A DNA stretch of 64,000 nt. It comes from Alphaproteobacteria bacterium. GTDB taxonomy: Bacteria; Pseudomonadota; Alphaproteobacteria; Rhizobiales; BM303. Shown piece by piece: positions 20,790 through 30,930 of this stretch. The stretch covers positions 1 to 64,000 of the forward strand of contig JAJRYE010000046.1 of NCBI GenBank assembly GCA_024275895.1, given 5' to 3'. Made by a program: the position numbers and the translations under genes. How positions within the stretch are numbered: the stretch's first letter is position 1; each line of letters starts with the position of its first letter. Under the pieces are notes generated by a model. The model saw only the letters and a list, made by a program, of their open reading frames with translations, was not told the origin of the DNA and made no database searches.

Positions 20790-20945
20790 GTTAAAAACTC
20801 TTTGGCTGTTGGCCGGTCATTCCATGAATTGCCGGACGGGATTGTTTGTATCCGTTTTAATATAAGATAAATCTAATATATTCAAGCCCCATGCAGAAAA
20901 ATTCTGCTCCGCCGCCTATTCGCAGCGGCGGAGCAAAGTTTTACC

Positions 20946-21048
20946 AGAGCACTTCCGGAAAAGCGGGAACTGGTTTTCCGATAAAATGTGCAGCAATAAC
21001 GAAAAGTTAGATCCCGGTTTTGATTCAATCAAAACCGGAAATGCTCTA
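20946..21048 (-). repeat. dispersed palindromic repeat, long copy, with perfect 11-bp-arm core
   Basis: CCGGTTTTGAT-TCA-ATCAAAACCGG at 21014-21038; outer AGAGCA...TGCTCT; 34621-34663 is a second copy. Confidence 0.8.
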
Positions 21049-21543
21049 GTTCGTATTCATCTTCTTCATCTTGGGATTCTTCATGTCCATTTTGCCATGA
21101 TCCATCATCATGGCGCTGCCGGCCTTGATGTTGACAACGGTATCAATTGAACCGGCTTTTTCAAATTGCAGTTTCAGGGTAAAGCTCTCGCCCTGCTTGA
21201 AAGGCGCTTTCAGTCCCATGAACATGATATGCAGCCCGCCCGGCTTAAGCATCACCATGCCTCCGGCTGGCACTTCGATAGCCTTGACCGGGCGCATTTT
21301 CATAATCCCGTTCTCCATGAGAGAGGTATGAACCGAGACCTTCTTGGCAACATCGGATGAAGCCGAAACAAGCCGGTCATCCGCCTTGCCGGTATTCTTC
21401 AGGGTCATGAAGGCGGCACCCGTCTTGCCCATGCCGATAGATGCGCGCGCCCAGGCGTTTGAAACGGTGATATCGCCGGCCTGCGCGCTGCCCAGGGCGG
21501 CAAACGACATCATAATGGCGCCAATTAGGGATAGAATTTTCAT
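21046..21543 (-). CDS. copper chaperone PCu(A)C family protein
   Basis: Signal peptide, WARASIGMGKTGAAFMTLKN, M/H residues around VHTSLMENGIMKMRP and GGLHIMFMGLKAPFKQG; start at ATG 21543. Confidence 0.92.
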   Translation of the reverse strand: MKILSLIGAIMMSFAALGSAQAGDITVSNAWARASIGMGKTGAAFMTLKNTGKADDRLVSASSDVAKKVSVHTSLMENGIMKMRPVKAIEVPAGGMVMLKPGGLHIMFMGLKAPFKQGESFTLKLQFEKAGSIDTVVNIKAGSAMMMDHGKMDMKNPKMKKMNTN

Positions 21544-21625
21544 GTGTTCGTCCTTTTCTTGGGATGCGCACAACTTCGTCATACACATCAGGGCGTTCAT
21601 TTCTGAACGTAAATATAGTGATATT

Positions 21626-22069
21626 TCAGGTGATTTTGGTCTTGGGTTTCAGATTCAGGAGCGGCGGCGCCCGGCTTAACCCCTTGCGTCCGGAAAAAAA
21701 GCTGAATCTTAAAATCTGAAACGGGACAACATTCAGGGCAATCTGCAAGTTCAGCGGTGAGGGAACCGGCACAGGATGCGCAAATGTAAAGCCGTTAAGC
21801 GCCGAAGCCGAGCAAAGTGGGCACGGTTTTTCGGCGCTGCGGGGGCTCGCAGGCGCCTGCTGGCGCGGATCAATCCCGACAATTCCGCGCGGGGTACAGA
21901 TTTGCAGCAGGCCAAACACCCCGGTAAGCGGCTGAAGATTGCCGGCAACCGCCGCCGCCATGGCGCTGCCATGAGATGTCGCGGCCAGGCTTTGCAGAAC
22001 CATGGCGAACAGGCCGAGCCAGATCCCCGTCCGGTGTATAAAGTATGGCAATGCGTATTCACGTTTCAT
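21626..22069 (-). CDS. DUF2946-like small protein with CPLC motif, copper-linked neighbour
   Basis: Hydrophobic N-terminus, CPLCSASA motif, adjacent to PCu(A)C gene; start chosen at 22069. Confidence 0.6.
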   Translation of the reverse strand: MKREYALPYFIHRTGIWLGLFAMVLQSLAATSHGSAMAAAVAGNLQPLTGVFGLLQICTPRGIVGIDPRQQAPASPRSAEKPCPLCSASALNGFTFAHPVPVPSPLNLQIALNVVPFQILRFSFFSGRKGLSRAPPLLNLKPKTKIT

Positions 22070-22178
22070 GATCTGGAATATATCTGCATCAGGCGCGTGA
22101 ATCCATAATTGAATCATCGCGCTTGACACAGGCTGGCCGGAGCGGCATCTCAGGGGGGCATCAATTCACGGGTTTCGC

Positions 22179-23069
22179 ATGCCAAACGACTTTCAAAGCC
22201 GCCTTTCGCAAACTGTTCAGGATATCGAGCAGGTGCTGGAGGGAATTATTGCGCAAGGAACGGGAGACCGGACCCGTCTGGCCGCCGCCATGCGCCATGC
22301 GGCTCTGGGCGGCGGGAAAAGATTGCGCCCCTTTCTGCTCGTCTCCAGCGCCGCCCTGTTCGGCGTTGATCGCAATTGCGCCTTGCGCACCGCCGCGGCG
22401 CTGGAGTGCATTCATTGCTACTCGCTGGTTCACGACGATCTGCCCGCCATGGATGATGATGATCTGCGCCGCGGCCGCCCCACCGTGCATGTCGCATTTG
22501 ATGAAGCCAGCGCCATTCTGACAGGCGACGGGCTCCTGACCCTGGGCTTTGAGATTTTGAGCGATCATGCAACCCATCAAAATGCCGATATCCGCTGCCG
22601 GCTGATTGGCGCGATGGCAAGGGCAAGCGGCGCAAAAGGCATGATTGCCGGGCAGATGCTTGATATAGAGGCAGAAAAAAAATCTCTGCCAGTCGAAAAT
22701 ATCATAAGGATGCAAAAGCTTAAAACCGGCGCCCTGATCGAATATGCCTGTGAAGCTGGCGCCATTCTCGGCGAGGCCGGGATCAAGGCGCAAAGGGCGC
22801 TTCGCGCCTATGCCGGCGATCTTGGTCTTGCCTTTCAGATTACCGATGATCTTCTTGATTACAAGGGCGCGGATGACGAGGTGGGAAAACGCACCGGCAA
22901 GGACGGGCATCGCGGCAAGGCCACCTTTGTTTCGCTTCTGGGCGCAAGCGGCGCCTATGACGAGGCGCAACGCCGCATCCGCAGCGCACTTGAGCATCTG
23001 GCGTTTTTTGATGAGCGCGCCGAACCTTTGCGCCAGGTGGCAAAATTCGTCCTTGGCCGCAAATCCTGA
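22179..23069 (+). CDS. ispA: polyprenyl synthetase (farnesyl diphosphate synthase-like)
   Basis: GGGKRLRPFL, DDLPAMDDDDLRRGRP FARM, DDLLDYKGADDEVGKRTGKD SARM. Confidence 0.92.
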   Translation: MPNDFQSRLSQTVQDIEQVLEGIIAQGTGDRTRLAAAMRHAALGGGKRLRPFLLVSSAALFGVDRNCALRTAAALECIHCYSLVHDDLPAMDDDDLRRGRPTVHVAFDEASAILTGDGLLTLGFEILSDHATHQNADIRCRLIGAMARASGAKGMIAGQMLDIEAEKKSLPVENIIRMQKLKTGALIEYACEAGAILGEAGIKAQRALRAYAGDLGLAFQITDDLLDYKGADDEVGKRTGKDGHRGKATFVSLLGASGAYDEAQRRIRSALEHLAFFDERAEPLRQVAKFVLGRKS

Positions 23070-23074
23070 AAAAT

Positions 23075-23269
23075 TCAAAAATCGCTGAGAATGCCGCCGC
23101 GCTCCCAATCCCCGTAGCGGGTCGGTTCAGGTCCTTTGGGGCCGCCGCGCTCTTCGGCCCGCGGATTGAGCTTTTCTTGCTCATCACGCTGCCTGCGGCG
23201 CGCCTCGGCCTCGGCCAGCGCCCGCTCCGCCGCGCCGGTCAGCGTTTTCCCCGGTGGTTTTTTAGCCAT
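23075..23269 (-). CDS. DUF1674 domain protein (succinate dehydrogenase assembly factor 4 family)
   Basis: GGPKGPEPTRYGDWERGGILSDF C-terminal signature. Confidence 0.88.
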   Translation of the reverse strand: MAKKPPGKTLTGAAERALAEAEARRRQRDEQEKLNPRAEERGGPKGPEPTRYGDWERGGILSDF

Positions 23270-23329
23270 ACAACTGGTATCCCGCTTGAGCTATAAGCTG
23301 CATATAATCAACATCAATCCGGTTTGTAA

Positions 23330-24673
23330 ATGACCGATAAGGATATTCTCCGCTCCATGAAACCGCCAAATTCATCCGGGCTTGAGGCCCGCCGGACCGC
23401 CGTTCATCTGTTGCATGAAATCCTTGGCGCCCGCCGCCCCCTGAGCGAGGCTCTGGCTGCATCTTACCAAAGCGGCGATCTTGGCCGCCTGCCCGAACGC
23501 GACGCTGCGCTGGCGCGGCTGATCGTGATCACATCCCTGCGCCGCCTGCCGCAGATCAATGCGGTTCTCAAGCATTTCCTCAAAAAGAAACTGCCGCAAA
23601 AATCGGGCCTGTGCCGCGAAATTCTCACCATTAGTGCCGCCCAGTTGCTGTTCCTTGATGTCTCGCCCCATGCCGCCGTTAATCTGGGCGTTGCCCTGGC
23701 GGCCAGGGACCGCCACGCAAGGCATCTCAAAGCCCTTGTCAACGCCGTCCTGCGGCGCGTTACCGAACACGGCCCCGCCATTGCAGCCGGGCAGGACGCC
23801 GCCCGCATCAATACACCAGACTGGCTGTGGAATAGCTGGGCGGACGCCTATGGTGAAAGCACGGCGCGTGCAATCGCCGTCCGGCATCTGCAAGAAGCTG
23901 CGGTGGATATCACCCCTGCGGGCGATCCTGAAATCTGGGCCGAAAAACTTGGCGGCGAGATCGTTCTGGGCCATTCGGTCCGGCTCCGGAAACCGGGGCG
24001 GATACCGGCCCTTGCCGGTTTTAGGGAGGGGGCCTGGTGGGTGCAGGATGCGGCAGCCTCCCTGCCCGTACGCCTGCTGGGCGATATAAAAGGACAGCAT
24101 GTTGCTGATTTATGCGCCGCGCCGGGCGGGAAAACAGCGCAACTGATTGCAAACGGCGCCATCGTCACGGCCGTTGATATGTCCGCCAGCCGCATGAAGA
24201 GGTTACGCGAAAACCTTGCCCGGCTGCATATGGAGGCAGAATTTATCCTGCGCGATGCAGCAGACTGGCGGCCGGAGCGGCGCTTTGACGCGGTTTTGCT
24301 CGATGCGCCCTGCTCATCCACCGGAACCATCCGCCGCCATCCCGATGTGCAAAGGCTCAAAACCGCACAATCGCTGCAAAACCTCATCCCGTTGCAGGAT
24401 AAACTGCTGCACCGCGCCGCACAATTGCTGAAACCCGGCGGCAAACTGGTATATTGCGTCTGCTCGTTGCAAAAAGAAGAAGGCGAAGATCGAATTGAGG
24501 CCTTTCTGGCCGCCAACTCTCAGATCAGCCGCCAACCGATCACACCGCAACTCGTGCCTTTTGTGAAGAGCGCCATAACAAAAAACGGCGATTTGCGTCT
24601 TCTGCCCTCCCTGCTGGCGGAGCAGGGCGGCATGGACGGTTTCTTCGCCGCCATACTGGCAAAGGCACCGTAA
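23330..24673 (+). CDS. rsmB: 16S rRNA (cytosine967-C5)-methyltransferase-like (RsmB/NOL1 family)
   Basis: NusB-like N-terminus, DLCAAPGGKTAQL, LLDAPCSSTGTIRRHPDVQ, YCVCSLQKEEGE. Confidence 0.92.
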   Translation: MTDKDILRSMKPPNSSGLEARRTAVHLLHEILGARRPLSEALAASYQSGDLGRLPERDAALARLIVITSLRRLPQINAVLKHFLKKKLPQKSGLCREILTISAAQLLFLDVSPHAAVNLGVALAARDRHARHLKALVNAVLRRVTEHGPAIAAGQDAARINTPDWLWNSWADAYGESTARAIAVRHLQEAAVDITPAGDPEIWAEKLGGEIVLGHSVRLRKPGRIPALAGFREGAWWVQDAAASLPVRLLGDIKGQHVADLCAAPGGKTAQLIANGAIVTAVDMSASRMKRLRENLARLHMEAEFILRDAADWRPERRFDAVLLDAPCSSTGTIRRHPDVQRLKTAQSLQNLIPLQDKLLHRAAQLLKPGGKLVYCVCSLQKEEGEDRIEAFLAANSQISRQPITPQLVPFVKSAITKNGDLRLLPSLLAEQGGMDGFFAAILAKAP

Positions 24674-24711
24674 AGCGCACCGGTAAAACCTCCCTCAGGC
24701 CCTGAAAAGTT

Positions 24712-26532
24712 GTGCCATGTTCTTGCGATGGGCATGATGCTATGGTGATTCGGATTAAATCATCAAGGAAGCGGGCGAAAAACGCATATATGGCCGGGCA
24801 AAGACGACATATGCTGGCACTGGCGGCCAATGCCGGGCTGGAGGCGCTGGGGGCGCGGCTGCGCTTTGCGCCGCTCCTGCGCGGACCGCTGGAGCCGCGC
24901 CCGCCTGACGGGCTGTGCCTGGTCCCGCATGATCTGCGTACCGGCGACCCGACAATCGCTTCTGATCTTTACCGCGGCGCGTTTTCCCTCGGCGGCGTGC
25001 GGGTGGATACCGACGCCCATTCCCCCTTTGTCATCAAGCCGCCCAATTCGTTCTGGCGCGATGAATTGCTCGGCTTTTCATGGCTGCGCCATTTGCGCGC
25101 CGCCGATAATGACATCTCGCGTCTGCATGCCAGATCGCTCATTCTCGACTGGATCAATCTGCACCACAAAAACCGGACCGTATCGGGGGATACAGCCGTC
25201 CTTGCCCGCAGGATCATCTCCTGGATCAGCCATGCGCCGCTGTTTCTTGATGACGCGGAGCCTGATTTTTATCACAAGGTGATGAAAAGCTTCGGCCAAC
25301 AAATCCGCATTCTCAACCGTGAAGCAGGATCGGCGCCCGAAGGCCAGCCGCGTCTCATTGCCGCCGCCGCGCTTTGTTTTTCCGCCCTTTGTCTGAACGG
25401 GCAGGAAAAGCTGCTGGACCGGGCTGTGCGGCAACTGGAGAAACAGCTTGATGGCCAGATTTTACCTGATGGCGGCCATATCAACCGTCATCCGGCTATC
25501 GGCATGGAACTGCTGCTGGATCTGCTGCCGCTGCGGCAGACATTTACGGGCCGCGACATGACCCCGCCGCAGCTCCTGCTCGGCGCCATCGACAAGATGA
25601 TGCCCATGGTGCGGTTTTTTCGCCACGGCAACGGTAATTTTGCCCTCTTCAACGGCATGGGCTATACAAATCCGGGCAACACCGCCGCCGTTCTGGCGCT
25701 TGATGATACGCAGGGAAAGCCCATTCTCAACGCCCAGCATTCCGGCTATCAACGCATAGAAGCGGGCAAAACCCTGCTGCTGATGGACGCCGGCGCCCCG
25801 CCGCCCGCCGGCGTTTCACAAAATGCTCACGCCGGTTGTCTCTCGTTTGAGTTGTCCTCGGCGCAACACCAGATTGTCACCAATTGCGGCGCGCCCTTTG
25901 CGCTTGGCGCCCGCTGGCGCGAGGCTTCGCGTTCCACCGCCGCCCACTCGACCTGCACGATTGAAGGCAAATCCTCATGTGAGTTTCTTTCCGGCAGACT
26001 GGCGAAACTGACCGGCCAGATTATAACCGCAGGCCCGGCCAATATACGCGTCAACCGCGACGAGGCCGGATCGGAAACCGTTATCGAGGCCTCCCATGAC
26101 GGCTATCTCAAAGCCTTTGGCACCGTCCATGTGCGCCGCCTAAAACTCAGCGCCGCCGGCGGGCTGCTGAGCGGCGAGGACCGTCTCACCCATGCCTCAA
26201 GCCGCCATCCCGTCAAGGCCACGCGCACGCTGAACGCGGTGCTGCGCTTTCATCTGCACCCCGGCGTTACCGCCTCGGTATCTGAAGACAAAAAAACAAT
26301 ATTGCTCATCCTGCCCAATCAGGAAGGATGGCGTTTTAGTGCCCCCGGACACAGTCCCGGACTTGAAGAAAGCATCTTTCTGGCCTCAATAAAAGGACCC
26401 CGCCCGGCAACCCAGATTATCCTTCCCGTCAAATGGTCAAACGAAATCGTCATCCGCTGGAGTTTCAGACGCACCAGCGCCGGCGCATCAAGTCTGATGC
26501 AGGTGCCACCACGGCAAACCGGGGGGGAATAG
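24712..26532 (+). CDS. heparinase II/III family protein
   Basis: FLRHGNGNFALFNGMG; downstream of rsmB as often seen in alphaproteobacteria. Confidence 0.88.
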   Translation: MPCSCDGHDAMVIRIKSSRKRAKNAYMAGQRRHMLALAANAGLEALGARLRFAPLLRGPLEPRPPDGLCLVPHDLRTGDPTIASDLYRGAFSLGGVRVDTDAHSPFVIKPPNSFWRDELLGFSWLRHLRAADNDISRLHARSLILDWINLHHKNRTVSGDTAVLARRIISWISHAPLFLDDAEPDFYHKVMKSFGQQIRILNREAGSAPEGQPRLIAAAALCFSALCLNGQEKLLDRAVRQLEKQLDGQILPDGGHINRHPAIGMELLLDLLPLRQTFTGRDMTPPQLLLGAIDKMMPMVRFFRHGNGNFALFNGMGYTNPGNTAAVLALDDTQGKPILNAQHSGYQRIEAGKTLLLMDAGAPPPAGVSQNAHAGCLSFELSSAQHQIVTNCGAPFALGARWREASRSTAAHSTCTIEGKSSCEFLSGRLAKLTGQIITAGPANIRVNRDEAGSETVIEASHDGYLKAFGTVHVRRLKLSAAGGLLSGEDRLTHASSRHPVKATRTLNAVLRFHLHPGVTASVSEDKKTILLILPNQEGWRFSAPGHSPGLEESIFLASIKGPRPATQIILPVKWSNEIVIRWSFRRTSAGASSLMQVPPRQTGGE

Positions 26533-26632
26533 TTTGTGAAATTCACGGCTTGTGAGATGATCTGACTTGCATTTTGGTCTCACTAAGCCACCTATAGGCG
26601 TAAGGGCGCATTTATATCCGAGGAGGAATCCC

Positions 26633-27562
26633 ATGGAATCGGGAATTTTTGTTCTAGTTATTCTGGTCGTAGCCATCCTGCTGATCCTGATGGGTGTAAA
26701 GACCGTGTCGCAAGGTTACAATTACACAATTGAGCGTTTTGGCAAATATACCCGCACCTTGTCGCCGGGGTTGAACATTATCATTCCCTTCCTTGACAGG
26801 GTGGGATCGAAACTCAACATGATGGAGCGGGTCATGGAGGTACCGAGCCAGGAGGTGATCACGCGCGACAATGCCATGGTCACCGTGGACGGGGTGGCGT
26901 TTTTCCAGGTTCTGGATGCCGCAAAGGCAACCTATGAGGTCAATCAGCTTGATATCGCCCTGCTCAATCTGACCATGACTAATATCCGGACCGTGATGGG
27001 CTCCATGGATCTGGACCAGTTGCTCTCCCAGCGCGACGAGATCAATGTGAAGCTTCTCAATGTCGTGGACGCCGCGGTTCATCCCTGGGGCGTGAAAATC
27101 ACCCGGATTGAAATCAAGGATATTGCCCCGCCGCGCGATCTTGTGGACGCCATGGCGCGCCAGATGAAGGCCGAGCGCGAAAAGCGCGCCAATATTCTGG
27201 AAGCGGAAGGTTTCCGTCAGGCGGAAATTCTTAAAGCCGAGGGCGTAAAGCAGGCGAAAATTCTTGCCGCCGAGGCGCGCGAACGCGAGGCCCAGGCCGA
27301 AGCCAACGCCACCCAGATGGTCTCCGAGGCCATTTCCAAGGGCAATGTGCAGGCGATCAACTATTTCGTCGCAGAAAAATATATGAACGTGCTCAGCGAA
27401 CTGGCCGCCTCGTCCAACCAGAAAGTGCTGATGCTCCCCGTCGAGGCCTCATCGGTAATCGGCGCCATAGCCGGGATCGGCGATATCGCCAGAGAAGCCT
27501 TCGGCAAGGATGACAAAGGCGGCGCGAAAAGCAAAAGGGGCGCCGTACCGACAACCCGGTAA
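26633..27562 (+). CDS. SPFH/Band 7 (paraslipin/QmcA-like) membrane protein
   Basis: Single N-terminal TM; VSQGYNYTIERFGKYTRTLSPGLNIIIPFLDRV; start at ATG 26633. Confidence 0.93.
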   Translation: MESGIFVLVILVVAILLILMGVKTVSQGYNYTIERFGKYTRTLSPGLNIIIPFLDRVGSKLNMMERVMEVPSQEVITRDNAMVTVDGVAFFQVLDAAKATYEVNQLDIALLNLTMTNIRTVMGSMDLDQLLSQRDEINVKLLNVVDAAVHPWGVKITRIEIKDIAPPRDLVDAMARQMKAEREKRANILEAEGFRQAEILKAEGVKQAKILAAEAREREAQAEANATQMVSEAISKGNVQAINYFVAEKYMNVLSELAASSNQKVLMLPVEASSVIGAIAGIGDIAREAFGKDDKGGAKSKRGAVPTTR

Positions 27563-27585
27563 GCGGGAAAATGATCTGAGGAGAC

Positions 27586-28050
27586 ATGCAAACCATGAAT
27601 GAAGTGATTGACTTTATGGGTCAATGGACCTGGTGGATTGTTGCCGCCGTCATGTTCCTTCTTGAGCTTGCGGTTACAGCTTTCTTTTTTCTCTGGCTTG
27701 GCGTTGCCGCCATTCTAACAGCGATCATCGACATGTTTGTCGATCTTGGCTGGCAGAGCGAATTGGCGATCTTTGCGGCGTTTTCGGTAATCTCACTTGT
27801 CGCATCGCGCTATATCGCCGCGCGCCGCCAGCCCGCATCGGACCGCCCCATGCTCAACCGGCGCGGCGAGGCCCTGATCGGACGCGAGTTTACGCTTGAA
27901 AAACCGATAAAGAATGGCCGCGGCTGGGTCCGCGTCGCCGACAGCATCTGGCAGGCCGAAGGCCCCGACCTTGACGCCGGCACCCGAATCCGGGTGGCAA
28001 AGGTCAGGGGCACCGTACTGATCGTCGAACGGGCCGGGCAAAATGCCTGA
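27586..28050 (+). CDS. NfeD family protein
   Basis: TM region then OB-fold like GEALIGREFTLEKPIKNGRGWVRVADSIWQAEG; paired with SPFH gene. Confidence 0.9.
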   Translation: MQTMNEVIDFMGQWTWWIVAAVMFLLELAVTAFFFLWLGVAAILTAIIDMFVDLGWQSELAIFAAFSVISLVASRYIAARRQPASDRPMLNRRGEALIGREFTLEKPIKNGRGWVRVADSIWQAEGPDLDAGTRIRVAKVRGTVLIVERAGQNA

Positions 28051-28079
28051 ACCTGAAAGACCACCCCGGAAAAGAGAGC

Positions 28080-28931
28080 TTAAAACTTGTAATCGGCAGG
28101 TAGCGGCGGTGCTTCCTTGAGGAGCAGTATCGAGACGCGCCGGTTCGCCGCCAGAAACGGATCATTGGGAAACAGCGGACCCGTGTCCGCTTTGCCGGTG
28201 ACAGAGTGGAACCGGTCCCGCGAAACACCGTTTTCACTTAAAATCCGCCGTACTTCATTGGCCCGGTCGGCGGAAAGATTCCACAAGGAATAACCGTTTC
28301 GCGAATACACCCGCACCGCGTCGGTATGACCGGTAATCTTGATCTTGTTCGGCAGTTTTTGCAAGATTGGGGCGATTTTGGCGAGCAGGCGTTTGGTGCG
28401 GTTCATGGGCTGTTTTGAACCTGGCTTGAACATCGAGCGCCCGTCCTGATCGACAATCTGGATATTGAGCCCCTCAGGCGTTTCCTCGACAATGATATTA
28501 CTGGAAATCTCGGCAATTTCCGGCATTTCCTGCCAGGCCTGACGCAGGGATTGCGCCGCTTGCGCAAACTGGCGCGGCTTTTCGACATCGGTGCGCTCGA
28601 TATCATGGGTATTGGCTTCAGGCCCCTGCTTGGAACGCTCATCATGCCGTTTCTCGGCAAAATCGGTATCGTTCTTGCGCACGATGGCGGAAACATTCTT
28701 GACGAAATCACGCACCGGCGCACCGTTCATTTCAATATAGCCGGCCTTTTTGGCTTCCACCTTGACGCCAAAGGCATCGCGCATGGACCCGGCCACAATC
28801 TGCAGTTTTTGCTTGTCCTGAATTGAGAACGAAATAATCAGGACGAAGAAGACCACCAGCAGCGACATCAGATCGGCAAACAGAACGATCCAGTCCGGCG
28901 CACCTGCAACAACTTTTTTAGCCTTGGCCAT
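28080..28931 (-). CDS. flagellar motor stator protein MotB/PomB-like (OmpA C-terminal domain)
   Basis: PDWIVLFADLMSLLVVFFVLIISFS plus peptidoglycan-binding KITGHTDAVRV..NLSADRANEVRRIL. Confidence 0.92.
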   Translation of the reverse strand: MAKAKKVVAGAPDWIVLFADLMSLLVVFFVLIISFSIQDKQKLQIVAGSMRDAFGVKVEAKKAGYIEMNGAPVRDFVKNVSAIVRKNDTDFAEKRHDERSKQGPEANTHDIERTDVEKPRQFAQAAQSLRQAWQEMPEIAEISSNIIVEETPEGLNIQIVDQDGRSMFKPGSKQPMNRTKRLLAKIAPILQKLPNKIKITGHTDAVRVYSRNGYSLWNLSADRANEVRRILSENGVSRDRFHSVTGKADTGPLFPNDPFLAANRRVSILLLKEAPPLPADYKF

Positions 28932-28961
28932 ATCGCTTCCCTGCTCCCAGATTCAGGCTGT

Positions 28962-29729
28962 TCAGGCCGCTTCCGCCAGTTCGGCGCGTTGCTTCTCAGG
29001 CAGATAGGCCACCAGCATTTCCTTGATCATATCCGGGCTCTTATTGGCCCTGATCTGCATGATGCCGTCGATGGCAAGGGTCAGATTGATCTCTTCGGTA
29101 TTGGATTTCATATCCAGCTTGTCGGCAATCGGCAGACAGATCATATTGGCAATGATGGCGCCGTAAAGCGTCGTCAGCAGCGCCACCGCCATGGAGGGCC
29201 CGATCGAGGAGGGATCATCCATGGTGCTGAGCATCTGCACCAGACCGATCAGGGTCCCGATCATGCCAAAGGCCGGAGCCGCATCCCCCATGGCCTTGAA
29301 AATCAGTTTGCCCTCTTCCAGACGCTCCTGCATCAGATCGCGTTCGCGCTCAAGCGATTCCAGAATAAAGCTCTCCTCATACCCGTCCGCGATATACTGG
29401 GTCCCCTTGGCGAGAAAATCATCCTCAATCTCGACATTTTCCAGCCCCAGAGGTCCGTTCTTACGGATAATGCCGGCCAGATTGGTGATCTCATCGATCA
29501 TGCCGAGCGGGCTGGTTTTTTTCTGGGTAAAGGCCACTTTGGCGCCGGTCATGAGCGCCGTCAGGATGCCGCTGAGCGGAAAGCGCAACACCGTGGCCGC
29601 GATGGTGCCGCCAATCACAATCATGACCGAGGGCACATTGACAAAGGTGAGAAAATCACCCCCGATAAAAATTGCCCCGGCGACAACAATTGAACCCAAT
29701 ATAATACCGATGATTGTGGCAAGATCCAT
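28962..29729 (-). CDS. flagellar motor stator protein MotA/PomA-like
   Basis: MotA/TolQ/ExbB family; SVMIVIGGTIAATVLRFP, GDAAPAFGMIGTLIGLVQMLSTMDDPSSIGPSMAVALLTTLYGAIIAN. Confidence 0.93.
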   Translation of the reverse strand: MDLATIIGIILGSIVVAGAIFIGGDFLTFVNVPSVMIVIGGTIAATVLRFPLSGILTALMTGAKVAFTQKKTSPLGMIDEITNLAGIIRKNGPLGLENVEIEDDFLAKGTQYIADGYEESFILESLERERDLMQERLEEGKLIFKAMGDAAPAFGMIGTLIGLVQMLSTMDDPSSIGPSMAVALLTTLYGAIIANMICLPIADKLDMKSNTEEINLTLAIDGIMQIRANKSPDMIKEMLVAYLPEKQRAELAEAA

Positions 29730-30224
29730 GACTACCCCGAAGACGCCGCGCGCCCTTCCTGATTTTCTTTGTTTTTCCAGACCCGGCTGCCGGTCAGCTT
29801 TATGAAAATGCCCAAGATGGTCCGATTACAGGCAGGTCCGGTTTGTATCGGTTGAGATAATATGGAGCTTTTCCTAAATATTCACTAATTTTTATTTTCC
29901 TAATATTCTATAAACACTTTGGCAGACAACAGGTAATGCGCTTGTGTAGTTTGGTTAATAAAATATATATAAAAATACTATCAGTATATCATGAAGATTA
30001 GTGGATTGTTTCGCCGGAATAAACGGTTTTTCCCGGATGTTTTTTTTGATATATGGAGCCGATGATCAACAAAAATTCATCACCGGAAGTGTTGACATTC
30101 GCTTCAGATTGAATTTGTTTCACTCTTGGGTGAAAAAAACAATGGGTAAACGAATCAGCAACAACTGCGTGCCAGATTACTCAGCGGATTTGAAACGCAA
30201 AAAGCGCGATTCCAGGAGGAAAAA

Positions 30225-30869
30225 GTGAAACAATTCAGTGCAGTGCTGTTGGGCAGCGTATTTATTGTAACGGGCTTTGCAATTGCAGCCGAAGCCGAAG
30301 CGGCGCAGGCAAAGAAAAACTGGGCCACATGGGCTGTCGGCGCAAATGCCAACAAACTCAGGCAAAAACCCAAAAACTCCACCCGCGTCGGCTATTATTC
30401 CAATGGCCGGCTATTTGGCAAATGGGTCAAGACTTCGGATAAAAAACTGGTCAGGAACACGACCGGTAAAAAACCCGGCTCCATTATCATTGATACCAAG
30501 AAACGCCGCCTGACCTATACGCTGGCCGGCGGCAAAGCCCTTTCATACGGCATCGGCGTCGGCCGCCCGGGATTCCAGTGGGCCGGCTACCACAAGGTTT
30601 CGATGAAAAAGGAATGGCCCAGTTGGACGCCGCCGGCATCGATGCTCAAGCGCCAGCCCGATTTACCGCGCTTCATGCCCGGTGGCCCCAAAAACCCGCT
30701 TGGCGCAAGAGCCCTGTATCTGGGCAGCAGCATCTACCGCATTCACGGCACCAACAACCACGCATCGATCGGCAAGGCGGTATCCAGCGGCTGCATCCGG
30801 ATGCATAACAATGACGTGAAAGACCTCTACAAAAAAGTCAAGCTTGGTACGCCGGTTTACGTTTTTTAA
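30225..30869 (+). CDS. L,D-transpeptidase (YkuD domain), secreted
   Basis: Signal peptide; IHGTNNHASIGKAVSSGCIRMHNNDVKDLY catalytic motif. Confidence 0.93.
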   Translation: MKQFSAVLLGSVFIVTGFAIAAEAEAAQAKKNWATWAVGANANKLRQKPKNSTRVGYYSNGRLFGKWVKTSDKKLVRNTTGKKPGSIIIDTKKRRLTYTLAGGKALSYGIGVGRPGFQWAGYHKVSMKKEWPSWTPPASMLKRQPDLPRFMPGGPKNPLGARALYLGSSIYRIHGTNNHASIGKAVSSGCIRMHNNDVKDLYKKVKLGTPVYVF

Positions 30870-30892
30870 CCCCTGGAAGAACAAAAGGTTGC

Positions 30893-30930
30893 AAAAGCAG
30901 GTTCCGGGCGGCCGGAGCCTGCTTTTTATT
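30893..30930 (+). terminator. intrinsic terminator after L,D-transpeptidase
   Basis: AAAAGCAGG TTCCGG GCG GCCGGA GCCTGCTTTTTATTT hairpin and T-run. Confidence 0.8.

Noticed and set aside
30001-30228. 75-aa ORF in the AT-rich gap before the L,D-transpeptidase gene
   Set aside because: No family resemblance and ends in a Lys/Arg run at the next gene's ribosome site; likely spurious.
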